NCBI RefSeq assembly: GCF_004745825.1
Contig: NZ_SRLA01000007.1
Coordinates: 124,001 to 188,000, forward strand
From: Hymenobacter fodinae
GTDB taxonomy: Bacteria > Bacteroidota > Bacteroidia > Cytophagales > Hymenobacteraceae
Length of the DNA: 64,000 nt
Direction of reading: 5' to 3'
Below, piece by piece: positions 36,898-46,158 of the stretch. The notes beneath the pieces were generated by a model. The model was not told where the DNA came from. It saw only the letters and a list, made by a program, of their open reading frames with translations, and did no database searches. Each line of letters opens with the position of its first letter. Position 1 is the first letter of the stretch. Made by a program: the position numbers and the translations under genes.

Positions 36898-38298
36898 TTA
36901 GGAAGCCACGGGCAGGCAGGCGACAAACTCGGTGCGGCCCTTCTCAGAAGTAGCCGTCAGCCGGCCGCCGTGCTCCCGGATGATGCGGCAGGCAATGTCC
37001 AAGCCCTGCCCGCTGCCCTGGCCGGGCGGCTTGGTAGTGAAGAAGGGCTCGAAAATGTGGCTGAGCACCTCGGGCGCGATACCCGAGCCGTTGTCCTCGA
37101 TGCCGATGCGCACGAAATCCTGCTGGCGCACGGCGCTGATGCGCAGCTCGCCGCCCTGCTCGGGCAACGCGTCGAGGGCGTTGTCGATGAGGTTGGTCCA
37201 CACCTGGTTGAGGGCGCCGGCCTGGGCTAGCACCGGGGGCAGGTCGGGGGCGTAGTGACGAGTGAGGCGCACATTCTTCTGGCGCAGGGCAAAGGCAAAC
37301 ATGTGCAGGGTACTTTCCAGGCCGGTGGTTACGTCCAGCTTTTCGCGATCCTGGGCGCGGTCCATGTGCGAGTACACCTTCACGTCGCCCACCAGGGTGC
37401 TGATGCGGCGGCTGGCCTCGGCTATTTCCTGGCCCAGGCGCAGGGCCGTAAGGTGGCCGCTGAGCCAGCTAAACGCCACCGCTCGGGCCTCGGCCGGCAG
37501 TTGGGCCGCTACGGGAGCCAGGGCCTCGACCGTCAGGCCCGCTTCGAGCAAGCCGGGCGCTAGGGCGTAGCCGTCAGGGCTGCCTTGCATTTCAAGCCAG
37601 TCAGCCAGCTCCTCTTCGCGGTCGGCAGCTTGCAGCGCCGATAGGCTAGGGACGGGTGTGGCCGGCAAGGTAGCCAACGCCAGCAGGGCGGCTACGGCTT
37701 CGTCGGAAGGGCAGGCTGCCAGCAGGCGTTGCAACAGCTGAGGCGTACCCTGTAGCGTGCCCACTAACGAGGCCGAGGCCCGGCTGATGGCCGCCGCGGG
37801 GTTGTTGAGCTCGTGCGAGAGGCCAGCCGAGAGCTTGCCCAGGGCGCGCAGCTTGTCGTCGCGCTCCTGTAGGCGCACGTAGTCGCGGGCGCGGTCATTC
37901 ATCAGGCTCACCAGGCGCTGCACCAGCTCGGGGCTCACCTGCTCCAGCTTCGCGAACTGGCCGCGGGGCAGGGCGTACACCTGCGTTTCGCCCACGGCTA
38001 CCACCTGCCCCTGGTACACCTGAAACCGCGAATACGGCAGCACGCCGCCCACCTGCCCCTGCTCGACGCGAAATAGGTGCGCCGGCTGCCCGTCCATCTG
38101 GCTGTAGTAGTGCATTTCGCCCGCTACTACGGCGTGCAGACTGTCGGCCAAGCTACCCGCGGCGGCAATGACTTCGTCGGGAGCGTACTGGCGCAGCTCC
38201 CCATGCTGCGTTAGCCAATCAAGCACGGTCAGCGGTAGGTGCTGAAAGACGGGAATGCGGTCCAGCAGGGCGGTATCGAGCGGGAGTAGTTGGGGCAT
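36898..38298 (-). CDS. Sensor histidine kinase with cyclic-nucleotide-binding-like domain
   Basis: A 466-residue soluble kinase. Residues about 15-130 form a Crp-like effector barrel (DEVIAAAGSLADSLHAVVAGEM). The H-box is LSAGLSHELNNPAAAIS with His162; the ATPase domain has VWTNLIDNALDAL, IEDNGSGIAPE, FEPFFTTKPPG and GSGQGLDIACRIIREHGG. No membrane segment is present, so it reads a cytosolic signal. Its gene is 23 bp before the receiver-flavoprotein fusion, the obvious phosphorelay partner. In some other lineages a Crp-like domain is fused directly to the flavoprotein; here the same parts are split over a kinase and a receiver. Confidence 0.88.
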   Translation of the reverse strand: MPQLLPLDTALLDRIPVFQHLPLTVLDWLTQHGELRQYAPDEVIAAAGSLADSLHAVVAGEMHYYSQMDGQPAHLFRVEQGQVGGVLPYSRFQVYQGQVVAVGETQVYALPRGQFAKLEQVSPELVQRLVSLMNDRARDYVRLQERDDKLRALGKLSAGLSHELNNPAAAISRASASLVGTLQGTPQLLQRLLAACPSDEAVAALLALATLPATPVPSLSALQAADREEELADWLEMQGSPDGYALAPGLLEAGLTVEALAPVAAQLPAEARAVAFSWLSGHLTALRLGQEIAEASRRISTLVGDVKVYSHMDRAQDREKLDVTTGLESTLHMFAFALRQKNVRLTRHYAPDLPPVLAQAGALNQVWTNLIDNALDALPEQGGELRISAVRQQDFVRIGIEDNGSGIAPEVLSHIFEPFFTTKPPGQGSGQGLDIACRIIREHGGRLTATSEKGRTEFVACLPVAS

Positions 38299-38335
38299 AA
38301 GGAAGCGGGGAAATGGTATTCGGGATACCTAGGCC

Positions 38336-38525
38336 GTCATGCTGAGCTTGTCGAAGCATCTCTACTGCTTTGTTGGACTTCTGTAGGGCGTCATGTCGAG
38401 CGAAGTCGAGACATCTCGCGTGCTGACGCTCGCCTTGTGCGCCTTACCCCCCAGCTCCTCTCCTTAAAAAAGAAAAGTGGGAGACAGTCGAAGCGGTAGA
38501 GACGCTTCGACAAGCTCAGCATGAC
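38336..38525. repeat. REP cluster: inverted pair plus a second REP type
   Basis: Arms 38336-38370 and 38491-38525 are 35 bp inverted copies of an element with core TGAGCTTGTCGAAGC and TCTCTAC. Between them, 38390-38429 is another palindrome family (GTCGAGCGAAGTCGAGAC core). They fill the 270 bp gap 38299-38568 between two genes on the same strand. Such REP elements are dispersed in Bacteroidota genomes and may terminate transcripts or be spread by a RayT-type transposase; none is in the window. Confidence 0.8.
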
Positions 38526-38568
38526 CGTTCTTTTATATTCTCAAGACATCCTTCCTAAGCTAGACAGC

Positions 38569-39420
38569 TCAGTCCTCGGCTTGCAGGAAGTAGCTCACCT
38601 GCTCCACGAAGAGGCGGGCGTGTTGGAATAGCGAACCGTGGCTGGAATCGGGGTAGAGGCTGAGCTGGGCATTAGGTAGCTTCTCGAACAGCAGCACCGA
38701 CTGCCGGGTCGGGAACATGGTGTCGTTGTTGCCTTGCACCACCAGGGCGGGCTGCTTGATTTCGGCTAGGCGGTCAAGGGAGGGTTCGGGTGTGGTGCAC
38801 CAGTTCACGATGGCCTGGTACTGGGCCTGGAACACCTGGGGCGTGCTGGGTGTGTCGCGGTCGGTGGTGCGGCGTTGCAGGCGCTGCACGAAGGCTTCGC
38901 CCTGCTGCTGGCTGCTGGCCGTGTCGGCAAAGAACAGGTAGAGCAGGATGTCCTTCGGCGACTTGCCCCCTAGGTTGCTTGTCACGTACTTAAACTCCTC
39001 GGCGCCCTGACCCGCGGGCGCCCCACCGGCCAGCACCAGGCGGCGGGCTAGGCCAGGGTGGTCGAGCACCAGCTGCTGCGCGATGAAGTTGCCCAGCGAG
39101 AAACCCAGCAAATCCACTTTCTCGAAACCTAGGGCTCGGATGAAATCGTAGGCGTCGCGGGTCATCTGGGCCACGGTGGTGGGTGTTTGGCCACCGGAGT
39201 TGCCCACGCCAGCCTGGTCGAAAAGCACGACGCGGTGGTTCTGGGCTAGGCCATTGGTCACTAGCGGGTCCCAGTTGTCCATGGTGCCAGTGAAGTGTTG
39301 CAGGAAAATCAGGGGCAGGCCGTCGGCTTTGCCGAAGGTGCGGTAGGCGAAGGGCACGCCGTTCACGTCGACGTACTGCGTGGGCGCGGTTTCGTGGGTG
39401 TAGGTTTCCGGGGTTGCCAT
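38569..39420 (-). CDS. Alpha/beta hydrolase
   Basis: A 283-residue hydrolase with a clear fold: FLQHFTGTMDNWDP (oxyanion region), nucleophile LLGFSLGNFIAQQL, acid in VVQGNNDTMFPTRQS and His in YPDSSHGSLFQH. It belongs to the group related to peroxidases/lactonases of the type seen in Bacteroidota redox operons, but substrate is unknown. It is the last gene of a five-gene minus-strand run that starts at 42976, after a gap of 50 bp. Confidence 0.87.
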   Translation of the reverse strand: MATPETYTHETAPTQYVDVNGVPFAYRTFGKADGLPLIFLQHFTGTMDNWDPLVTNGLAQNHRVVLFDQAGVGNSGGQTPTTVAQMTRDAYDFIRALGFEKVDLLGFSLGNFIAQQLVLDHPGLARRLVLAGGAPAGQGAEEFKYVTSNLGGKSPKDILLYLFFADTASSQQQGEAFVQRLQRRTTDRDTPSTPQVFQAQYQAIVNWCTTPEPSLDRLAEIKQPALVVQGNNDTMFPTRQSVLLFEKLPNAQLSLYPDSSHGSLFQHARLFVEQVSYFLQAED

Positions 39421-39470
39421 GGCAAAAAGGATAGTTAGGGAGTGTAGTGTTTCGTGGAGCTGCGGGCAGC

Positions 39471-40841
39471 TTACTGCTCGTCAGTGGGCGTATCGGCGCG
39501 GTGCAGCAGCCGGCGCAGCTTCTCATCGAGGCCTAGGGCCACTGTCGTCACAGCTTCATTCTGGAACTGTCCGAAAAGGGAGGATGGCAGGTCGTATTCG
39601 GCCCACACCTGCTGGTCGGTGGTCTCGTACACCAGCAGGCGTAGCGGGGCATAGAGGGCAGCGCGCAGGTCGTGCTGGGTCATTTGCAGCGCGATGAGCG
39701 GGTTGCCCAGCACGTACTGCTTGGCTTTGTGGGCGGCGCCGCGCAGTCGCAGCAGCGTGCCGTGGTCTTGAATCTGAAAGAGAATCAGGTTCTCATAGCC
39801 GCCCAGCCTGGCGAGCTGCTGCTCGGCCTGGGCGGGATTGGTGGCGGCCAACGCCAGGCTAGCTTCATCAATGCGGCCGAGCAGGCTTTCGAGCGCTGCC
39901 GTCACGTCTTCAAAGCGGCGCTGTAGCTTGATGGCCTGGTGCTTAATAGCAATGACGGTTTCCGTGGCGGCGGTGTAAGGCCGATGTTGGTAGCCGCCGC
40001 GCAGCCAGTTCAGGGCCAGGCGGGCGTAGGTATCGGCTTCCTCTTCCCAGGTGTAATGCCCGCAGTCGAGCACGGTAAGGGTGCTGTTAGGGAGCTGGCG
40101 GTGCAGCGCCTCGGCGTCGGCTACGGGTACGTTCGGGTCGTGGCGGCCGCTGACGATGTGCACCGGCGTGTGCAGCGCGGGCAACTGCGGGGCTAGGGCG
40201 GGCAGGTCCGTTTTGTAGGCTCGTACGAAGTTCATGGCCTCCACGAAGCGCCCGTCGGCCGCGGCGGCCAGGTAGTCGGCCACAATGGCGTCGGGCAGCG
40301 TGTAGTAGGCCTTTATCTCGCTGAGCGAGTTCAGCACGATGGCATCGGTATCCAGCGCCCGAAACATATCCAGCGACTCGGCCTCGATAATCTGCTTCAG
40401 CACCCCATCCACAATCAGCGGAAATGAGCAGGCACCACTGCCGATGAACAGGCTGCGGAAGGTGCCGGGCTGCAGGGCTTCAGCAAACAGCACCGACGGA
40501 CTAGCTACGTCGGGGGCAATGGCGTGGGGCTGGGTCAGGCCGAAGTGGGCGTTCAGCTCAATGAGAAACTGCCCCATAGTCCGCGGCGACATCAACTCGG
40601 GCCGGCCTTCCGAAAGGCCGAAGCCGGGCAGGTCGATGGCCAGGAGGGCAAACTCAGCCGCCAGCGTGTCCCAGATGGGGCGGAAGGCCAGCAGGCTCTC
40701 GGGCCAGGGGCTTAACAGCAGCACGGTATCGGCCCCGGCCCTGGGGCTGTGGGCGTACCGAATGCGCAGGCCGGCAATGGTCGCAAACTCGGGGTAGACA
40801 GTGCCGGCGGTGTCCAGCACGGGAGTGGCAGGGGTAGTCAT
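39471..40841 (-). CDS. Alpha/beta hydrolase fused to a DUF302 domain
   Basis: A 456-residue fusion. Residues 1-285 are an alpha/beta hydrolase where the nucleophile position reads AIAPDVASPSVLF, that is Asp in place of Ser, as in haloalkane dehalogenase or epoxide hydrolase relatives; the acid lies in SGRHDPNVPVAD and the His in DCGHYTWEE. Residues about 315-450 match DUF302 (LFQIQDHGTLLRLRG, GNPLIALQMTQHDLRAALYAPLRLLVYE). DUF302 proteins are small sensor-like or binding domains. The combination and the operon with other hydrolases and an SDR point to detoxification; no substrate can be read. Confidence 0.8.
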   Translation of the reverse strand: MTTPATPVLDTAGTVYPEFATIAGLRIRYAHSPRAGADTVLLLSPWPESLLAFRPIWDTLAAEFALLAIDLPGFGLSEGRPELMSPRTMGQFLIELNAHFGLTQPHAIAPDVASPSVLFAEALQPGTFRSLFIGSGACSFPLIVDGVLKQIIEAESLDMFRALDTDAIVLNSLSEIKAYYTLPDAIVADYLAAAADGRFVEAMNFVRAYKTDLPALAPQLPALHTPVHIVSGRHDPNVPVADAEALHRQLPNSTLTVLDCGHYTWEEEADTYARLALNWLRGGYQHRPYTAATETVIAIKHQAIKLQRRFEDVTAALESLLGRIDEASLALAATNPAQAEQQLARLGGYENLILFQIQDHGTLLRLRGAAHKAKQYVLGNPLIALQMTQHDLRAALYAPLRLLVYETTDQQVWAEYDLPSSLFGQFQNEAVTTVALGLDEKLRRLLHRADTPTDEQ

Positions 40842-40895
40842 GGTAACAGCTGGTGGTAAAGTGATTAAGCACGTGGCTTGCTTGGTGACCAGGCC

Positions 40896-41615
40896 CTACT
40901 GCAGCACGATGTTGCTCAGGTCGATGGCTACTACCAGCGGCTCGGGGCTGTGGCCTAGATCCTCATTGCGGAGGTAAATGCGGTGCTGGGTAGGCAGCGT
41001 AATGCCCGCTACCATGACGTGGTCGGCGAAGTAGTGCACGGCGGGGGTGCCGCCGTTGATATCCACGTTGTAATCGTGGCGCCAGAGCAGGCCATCCGGG
41101 GCGATGTAAAAGGTTTGCACCGGGTTGTGGGTGGCCACATTCTCCGGGAAGGTCACTTGCAGGCGGCGCAGCGTCTGACCGGCTTCTTCCCAGGGGCCTA
41201 GCTCCGCCACCTCGAAGCCGGGCAGCGCGAAGCTGAATGGGGCCGTGAGGTAGTTCCACATGGCGTAGCCCACGAAGTAGGCTAGTTGCGTGTCGCTCCA
41301 CGGCGTTTCTAGGCCGTAGCCGGCAAAGGAGGCCCTCGGGGAATCCAGCACCTCTATCAGCGTGCCGTCGGTCGTTTCAATCACTACCTGGTTGGGCGTG
41401 ACGGCGGTGCGGCGGTTGGGGGCGCCGAAGGGCGCGTGCGAGGTCCAGGGCTGGTGCAAATCGACGGTGACGTTGACCTCGTCGAGCATGCCGGCGTGGC
41501 CTTTCAGCCCCCACAAGATGCCGCCCTGCGTGAGGTGCGCCGAGAGGGTTTTTAGTTCATTCCAACGGGTCAGGCCCCCGTGGGCCTCTAGGGTGCGGGC
41601 GAGTAAGTCGTTCAT
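40896..41615 (-). CDS. Hypothetical protein, possibly LolA-like fold
   Basis: A 239-residue protein without signal peptide. I chose the ATG at 41615 (MNDLLARTLEAHGGLTRW) because the longer frame to 41669 would overlap the preceding SDR gene. Alternating strands and the start (AHGGLTRWNELKTLSAHLTQ) recall lipoprotein-sorting-like folds, and the middle (FYIAPDGLLWRHDYNVDI) fits a barrel-like beta sheet, but no catalytic motif is visible. It lies 40 bp after the SDR gene and 54 bp before the hydrolase-DUF302 gene. Function unknown. Confidence 0.72.
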   Translation of the reverse strand: MNDLLARTLEAHGGLTRWNELKTLSAHLTQGGILWGLKGHAGMLDEVNVTVDLHQPWTSHAPFGAPNRRTAVTPNQVVIETTDGTLIEVLDSPRASFAGYGLETPWSDTQLAYFVGYAMWNYLTAPFSFALPGFEVAELGPWEEAGQTLRRLQVTFPENVATHNPVQTFYIAPDGLLWRHDYNVDINGGTPAVHYFADHVMVAGITLPTQHRIYLRNEDLGHSPEPLVVAIDLSNIVLQ

Positions 41616-41655
41616 GGTGCTGTGGTTGAGTAGGTTGAAAAAGTTGAATAGGTGC

Positions 41656-42504
41656 TCAGCGTCGCCCATCGAGGTCGGTGCTGATGGAAATGGGCAGCCA
41701 CTGCTCCAGTTCCGTCATCATGCTTTCCACGTTGGCTTGGTAGAAGAGCACGGCATCTTTGCCCAGCAGCAGGTGAGCGGGCGGCTGCGCGGTGCGGGCC
41801 AGGTCAACCACCACGCGAGCTAGCTTCTTGGGGTCGCCCGGCTCGTTGCTGAACAAGTGGCGGGCATCGGCGCGCATGTCGCCTACGGCCGTGGCGTCGT
41901 AGTCGGCAATGGGGCGGCTGGCCACCTGCCGCGACTCCGGCCCGAGGAAACCGGTGCGGAACAGCCCCGGCGAAATGGCCGTGACTTGAATCCCGAACGG
42001 GGCTAGCTCCACGGCTAGGCCCCTGGAAATGCCTTCCAGCGCAAACTTGGTGGAGCCGTACACGCCCCAGCCGGGAAAGGCCCCGTGCGCATCAATGGAC
42101 GAGATATTAATCAGGTAGCCGGCCCGCTGCTGGCGCATGATGGGCAGCACAGCGCGCACCACGTTCAGCACCCCAAACACGTTGGTGTCGTACTGCTGGC
42201 GCACCTCCGCGTCGGTGGCTTCTTCGAGGGCGGCCACCAGGCCGTAGCCGGCGTTGTTGACCACCACATCGAGTCGCCCGAAGTGAGCCACGCCCTGGCG
42301 AACAGCTTGTTGCACCTGGGCTTCGTCGGTCACGTCCATCTGAGCCGTGAATAAGTTGGTGTGGTGCTGCAGGGTGCCAGCCAAGGCGCCAGGCTCGCGG
42401 CGGACCGTGGCAATTACCCGGTCGCCTGAGGCCAAGGCCGCCTTCGTGATTTCAAAACCTAGGCCCTTGCTGGCTCCGGTAATGAGCCATACTTTTTGTT
42501 TCAT
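41656..42504 (-). CDS. Short-chain dehydrogenase/reductase
   Basis: A 282-residue classical SDR: cofactor motif TGASKGLGFEI, NNAGYG, catalytic ISSIDA... YGSTK (Tyr/Lys), and the PG motif AISPGLFRTGF. It is close to the group annotated as oxidoreductases acting on ketones with NADPH (the Arg in ATVRR supports NADPH). It sits in the middle of the five-gene minus-strand run 42976-38569. Confidence 0.9.
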   Translation of the reverse strand: MKQKVWLITGASKGLGFEITKAALASGDRVIATVRREPGALAGTLQHHTNLFTAQMDVTDEAQVQQAVRQGVAHFGRLDVVVNNAGYGLVAALEEATDAEVRQQYDTNVFGVLNVVRAVLPIMRQQRAGYLINISSIDAHGAFPGWGVYGSTKFALEGISRGLAVELAPFGIQVTAISPGLFRTGFLGPESRQVASRPIADYDATAVGDMRADARHLFSNEPGDPKKLARVVVDLARTAQPPAHLLLGKDAVLFYQANVESMMTELEQWLPISISTDLDGRR

Positions 42505-42556
42505 GGGTGGGAAGTAAGCGGAGAGAAGAAGCGGAGTGCGCCGACCTACTGGCGTG

Positions 42557-42976
42557 TTACTGTTGGTTGCGAATCCAAGTAGTGGTCAGGCCCTCGTCGA
42601 TGAAGGCGGCGGCCCGGTAGCCGGTATTGGCAGGGTGGGCCAGCGTGGGCAGCACGATATCAGTGTAGTAGGGCACGTGGGATGGGAAAACCAGGTAGGC
42701 GCCGTACACCTGCTGCGAGGTCCGGAAGGAGGCTATTACCTCGGGGCAAAACTCTTGCAGCAGCCACTGGGGCAAGCGGGGGCAGTTGTTGGCGCAGCGG
42801 CGCATGTCGAGCAGCCAAAAGCGGCACTGGCGCTGCACGGCCGCGGCCAGCACCTGGCGGTAGCTGGCGATGTATTCTTCGTCGCTGCCCGGCTGCTCCC
42901 GCCAGCGGGCCACCAACGTATGGCCCTGGCTGCGGTATGAAAGGTCCAGTACGGAAAAGGGAATAGAGAGCCTCAT
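42557..42976 (-). CDS. Hypothetical protein
   Basis: A 139-residue protein I do not recognise. It shows an alternating alpha/beta pattern that could fit a STAS-like fold (FWLLDMRRCANN, VYGAYLVFPSHVPYYTD) and contains two cysteines four residues apart. It is the first gene of the minus-strand run 42976-38569, with a composite TTGGA/TCCAA palindrome 243 bp upstream. Coding support comes from spacing (52 bp before the SDR gene) and from the lack of overlap with other frames. The start is plausible but not proven. Confidence 0.6.
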   Translation of the reverse strand: MRLSIPFSVLDLSYRSQGHTLVARWREQPGSDEEYIASYRQVLAAAVQRQCRFWLLDMRRCANNCPRLPQWLLQEFCPEVIASFRTSQQVYGAYLVFPSHVPYYTDIVLPTLAHPANTGYRAAAFIDEGLTTTWIRNQQ

Positions 42977-43557
42977 CAGGATAGGAGTAAGCAGCAGTCC
43001 GGTGCCCGGTAAGCCGCTTCCTGGGGCCAGTAGGGCCAGTGGAAGCCGAGCGTTGCTGTGCTTAACTCAATCCAATGACTGTACCACGGGCCCCGTGCCA
43101 GAAGGCCTAGGCGCACACACAATGCCTCAGACGCCTCCAAACCGCCTTTTTGTCCCCAATAAACAGTGTATTGCCTCCCACCACCCGCAACTCCAATGGA
43201 TTGAGCAGAGCAGAATTTTTGGAGTTACTCCAACTTGTTGGAGCGTAGGCCGGAGCAGGCCTAGAATAAGATGCGTAGCCTAGCTACTATGGTTTCGGTC
43301 CCCCCTATCAGGTTGATAAGCCCAGGGAGAGCCAAGAAGATCTTATTACCAACCTGTAATCAGGTCTATACCTCAAGGAAAAGAGCCCCTTTGTTTATAA
43401 GCCGAACGGGCTAAAGGGCCCTTTGAGCCGGACAAGTGCCGGATAAGGTCGGGTAGGCAATAGGTAAGAAACGCGGCGAGGCTTCAACCGGCGCATGCCA
43501 GACGAAGCCTGATAAATCACGGATTACTCTGATACTATGCTTGATAAAGACTACAAG
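42977..43557. other. Intergenic region with regulatory palindrome
   Basis: 581 bp between the end of regulator B and the start of the unknown protein gene. It holds the composite palindrome at 43219-43243 and AAAGGGCCCTTT at 43413-43424. In the minus direction TGGCAC near 43095-43100 resembles a sigma-54 -24 element, but the -12 part does not fit. No gene. Confidence 0.5.
43219..43243 (+). promoter_or_regulatory. Composite TTGGA/TCCAA palindrome upstream of minus-strand operon
   Basis: TTGGA-N5-TCCAA-N4-TTGGAG over 25 bp: TTGGAGTTACTCCAA followed by CTTGTTGGAG, so that two perfect palindromes overlap. It lies 243 bp before the first gene of the five-gene run 42976-38569. Confidence 0.55.
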
Positions 43558-46074
43558 CTAGCTCGCTGGAATAATCTTCAGCTTTTTCATGCGCGCTTCC
43601 AGCGTGGTGGGCTTGATATCGAGCAGCTCGGCCGCGCCGCCTGCGCCCCGGATGCGGTAATGCGTCTGTGCCAGGGCGGCCAGGATGGTTTCGCGCATGG
43701 CTTCGTCCAGGGGCTGCGCCAGTCGGGCAGCGGGCTCCTTGGGGGCCGGGGAGGGTGGCGCTGGGGGTAGTTGCAGCGGCTCGGCTAGCTCCAGGGTGGT
43801 GGTGCGGGAAAGAATGGCGGCCCGCTCCAGCACGTGCTCCAATTCCCGAATGTTGCCGGGCCACGGGTACTGACGCAGCTGTTGCAGCGTAGCCTGCGAG
43901 AGGCCCGTGAACGCCTTCCCTAGCTTCTTGCTGATTTTCTGAAGGAAGTGCGTGGTTAGGGGCAGAATATCCTCCTGCCGCTCGCGCAGGGGCGGCACGA
44001 TCACCGGAAACACGTTGAGGCGGTAGTAGAGGTCGGAGCGGAAGCGGCCCGCGGCTACTTCTTGCAGCAGGTTGCGGTTGGTGGCGGCAATGACGCGCAC
44101 ATCCACGTGAATGGTGCCCTTACCGCCTAGGCGCTCAATCTCACCTTCTTGCAGCACGCGCAGCAGCTTGGCTTGCAGCTCCAGCGGCAGCTCGCCGATT
44201 TCATCCAGGAAAATGCTGCTTTTGTGGGCTAGCTCAAACTTGCCAATGCGCTGGTCGGTGGCCCCGGTATAGCTGCCTTTTTCGTGTCCAAACAGCTCCG
44301 ATTCGATGAGTTGGGCGGGGAGGGCGGCGCAGTTTACCTTCACCATCGTGCGGTCTTTACGCCCCGATAGGTTGTGTACGGCCCTTGCAATCAGTTCCTT
44401 GCCCGTACCGGTTTCGCCCAGCACCAGCACCGTGTAGTCGGTGGGCGCCACCTGGCCGAGGCTGTTGAATATGTTAAGCATGGCCGGGCTCGTGCCGATA
44501 ATTTCCTCGAAGTTGTGACTGGTCTTGATTTCCTCCAGCAGGTAGCTGTTTTCCCGCTCCAGCTGCTCGCTCAGGGTCTTGATGCGCTCGAAGGCCAGCA
44601 AATTTTCTAGCACTAGTGCTACCTGCTCGGCTAGGTCTTGCAGGGTACGTAGGTCGCGCTCGGTGAAGGCAAAGGCTACCTTACTAGCCACTACCAGGGC
44701 CGCCGAGGCCGCCCCCTTGAGGGCCACCGGCACCGACATAGAAGACTTAATTTCCAGCAGGGTGGAATAATAGCGAGTGACAATGTCACGCTCGCGCAGG
44801 GCTTCCTGCTGCTCGCCCACGTTTAGCGTAGGGCTACTCAGGCAAGCAGGAATGGCCGTCAGGGCTTGTCGCCATTCCGCCGACGCGGCTTCTTCGGGCA
44901 GTGCCAGCTTCGCGGCCGGTAGCGGCCCAAAAACGTTGCCTTCTCGCTCCACGGTTGCTTCCGCCAACGAGCTGCCTGACCAATAGATGCTCAGGTAATC
45001 GATGGGCATGAGCTCGTGAATGGCGGCGGCTACCTGGCTGGTGGTTTCGGCCACGTTCTTGCCGTTTTGGAAGGCCCGCACCACGGCCAGCTCGGCGGCT
45101 TTCAGCTGGCGACGAGCCTCGATTTCCTCGCTGGCCAGCAGGTTGTCGAGCGCCAGTACAATCTGCGGAATAATCAATTCCACGGCGGCGTAGTCCTTGG
45201 GCGTGAAGCCTTGCGGCTCCGTGCAAGCCAGCTCGATAGTAGTAAAGGAGCGGCGCTGCTGCAGAGTCACCGGAAACAAGGCCAGTGACTGCATGCCAAA
45301 GTGGTCGTGGCTAATTTGGGCCGGCGGGTAGTGGGCGCACAAATCGGCCAGCGCCTCGCCCGTGAATAGGCCCGCTGGCCTAGGCGGCGCGGCCGGCGCC
45401 TGCGCCAGCTTCTGCTGAAACTCCTGGATGGCTTCGCGGCGGGCTAGCATCGGCACCAGCACCCGCTCGAAGTCGCCGGTGGGTGTTTTTTGCAGCGTCA
45501 CCCAGTAGTATACCGACTCTTCGGGGAGGGCCAGGCGCAAGCTGAACATGCTGAACGGTACCACTTTATTGAGCTGAGCGGCAATAGCTAGGCACAGCTG
45601 GTGGCGGTCGTGCAGCGAAACCAGCGCGTTGTTGACGGCCATCTGAATGCCCTGCTGCTGCCGCAGCTTGGCTTCGGCGCTGTGGGCGTGGCGGTAGCGG
45701 GCAATTTCCAGCGTTGTCAGCACGTCTTTTTCGCGAAAGGGCTTGTTCAGGAAGCCGTACGGCTCGGTTATTTTCGCGGCTTCCAGCACGCTGTCGGTCA
45801 GGTTGGCCGAGAGAAATACGAACGGAATATCCTGCTCCTTCAGCCAGTAGGCTAGGTCGATGCCCGTTTCGTCGCCCTTCAGAAAGATGTCGAGCAGCAC
45901 GATGCTAGGGCGTTGCTCGACAACCAGCGCCTTGGCCTTAGCCACCGATATGGCCACTCCCGTTACCTCGTAGCCTTCCTTCTCCAGAATGCGCCGCAAC
46001 CCGTTGGCAATCACAAACTCGTCTTCGACGATGAGCAAAGAAGGCAGCGGCGAAAGTTCGAGCGTTGGTTGCAT
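43558..46074 (-). CDS. Sigma-54-type response regulator with GAF domains (regulator B)
   Basis: About 838 residues; the ATG at 46074 (MQPTLELSPLPSLLIVEDE) aligns with regulator A better than the ATG at 46107. It has the same order of parts: receiver (Asp62 in VLLDIFLKG), two GAF-like segments, an AAA+ domain with LGETGTGKE, GSYTGA and FLDEIGE, and a C-terminal helix-turn-helix (IRGAGGAAELLDIKPTTLEARMKK). The helix-turn-helix is nearly the same as in regulator A, so both may read the same DNA site. It is the probable partner of kinase B at 52912. A REP pair lies upstream. The GAFTGA loop again has Tyr. Confidence 0.9.
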   Translation of the reverse strand: MQPTLELSPLPSLLIVEDEFVIANGLRRILEKEGYEVTGVAISVAKAKALVVEQRPSIVLLDIFLKGDETGIDLAYWLKEQDIPFVFLSANLTDSVLEAAKITEPYGFLNKPFREKDVLTTLEIARYRHAHSAEAKLRQQQGIQMAVNNALVSLHDRHQLCLAIAAQLNKVVPFSMFSLRLALPEESVYYWVTLQKTPTGDFERVLVPMLARREAIQEFQQKLAQAPAAPPRPAGLFTGEALADLCAHYPPAQISHDHFGMQSLALFPVTLQQRRSFTTIELACTEPQGFTPKDYAAVELIIPQIVLALDNLLASEEIEARRQLKAAELAVVRAFQNGKNVAETTSQVAAAIHELMPIDYLSIYWSGSSLAEATVEREGNVFGPLPAAKLALPEEAASAEWRQALTAIPACLSSPTLNVGEQQEALRERDIVTRYYSTLLEIKSSMSVPVALKGAASAALVVASKVAFAFTERDLRTLQDLAEQVALVLENLLAFERIKTLSEQLERENSYLLEEIKTSHNFEEIIGTSPAMLNIFNSLGQVAPTDYTVLVLGETGTGKELIARAVHNLSGRKDRTMVKVNCAALPAQLIESELFGHEKGSYTGATDQRIGKFELAHKSSIFLDEIGELPLELQAKLLRVLQEGEIERLGGKGTIHVDVRVIAATNRNLLQEVAAGRFRSDLYYRLNVFPVIVPPLRERQEDILPLTTHFLQKISKKLGKAFTGLSQATLQQLRQYPWPGNIRELEHVLERAAILSRTTTLELAEPLQLPPAPPSPAPKEPAARLAQPLDEAMRETILAALAQTHYRIRGAGGAAELLDIKPTTLEARMKKLKIIPAS

Positions 46075-46158
46075 AGCGTTGGTGCAGAAAGCTACTTGCT
46101 TAAACAAGAAGTTGGCAGGCAGCTGAATTTAGGTAGTCGGATAAAATATATGCTAACA

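Noticed and set aside
43413..43424. AAAGGGCCCTTT as terminator of regulator B
   Set aside because: A perfect palindrome without loop or T-run; too short to form a hairpin.
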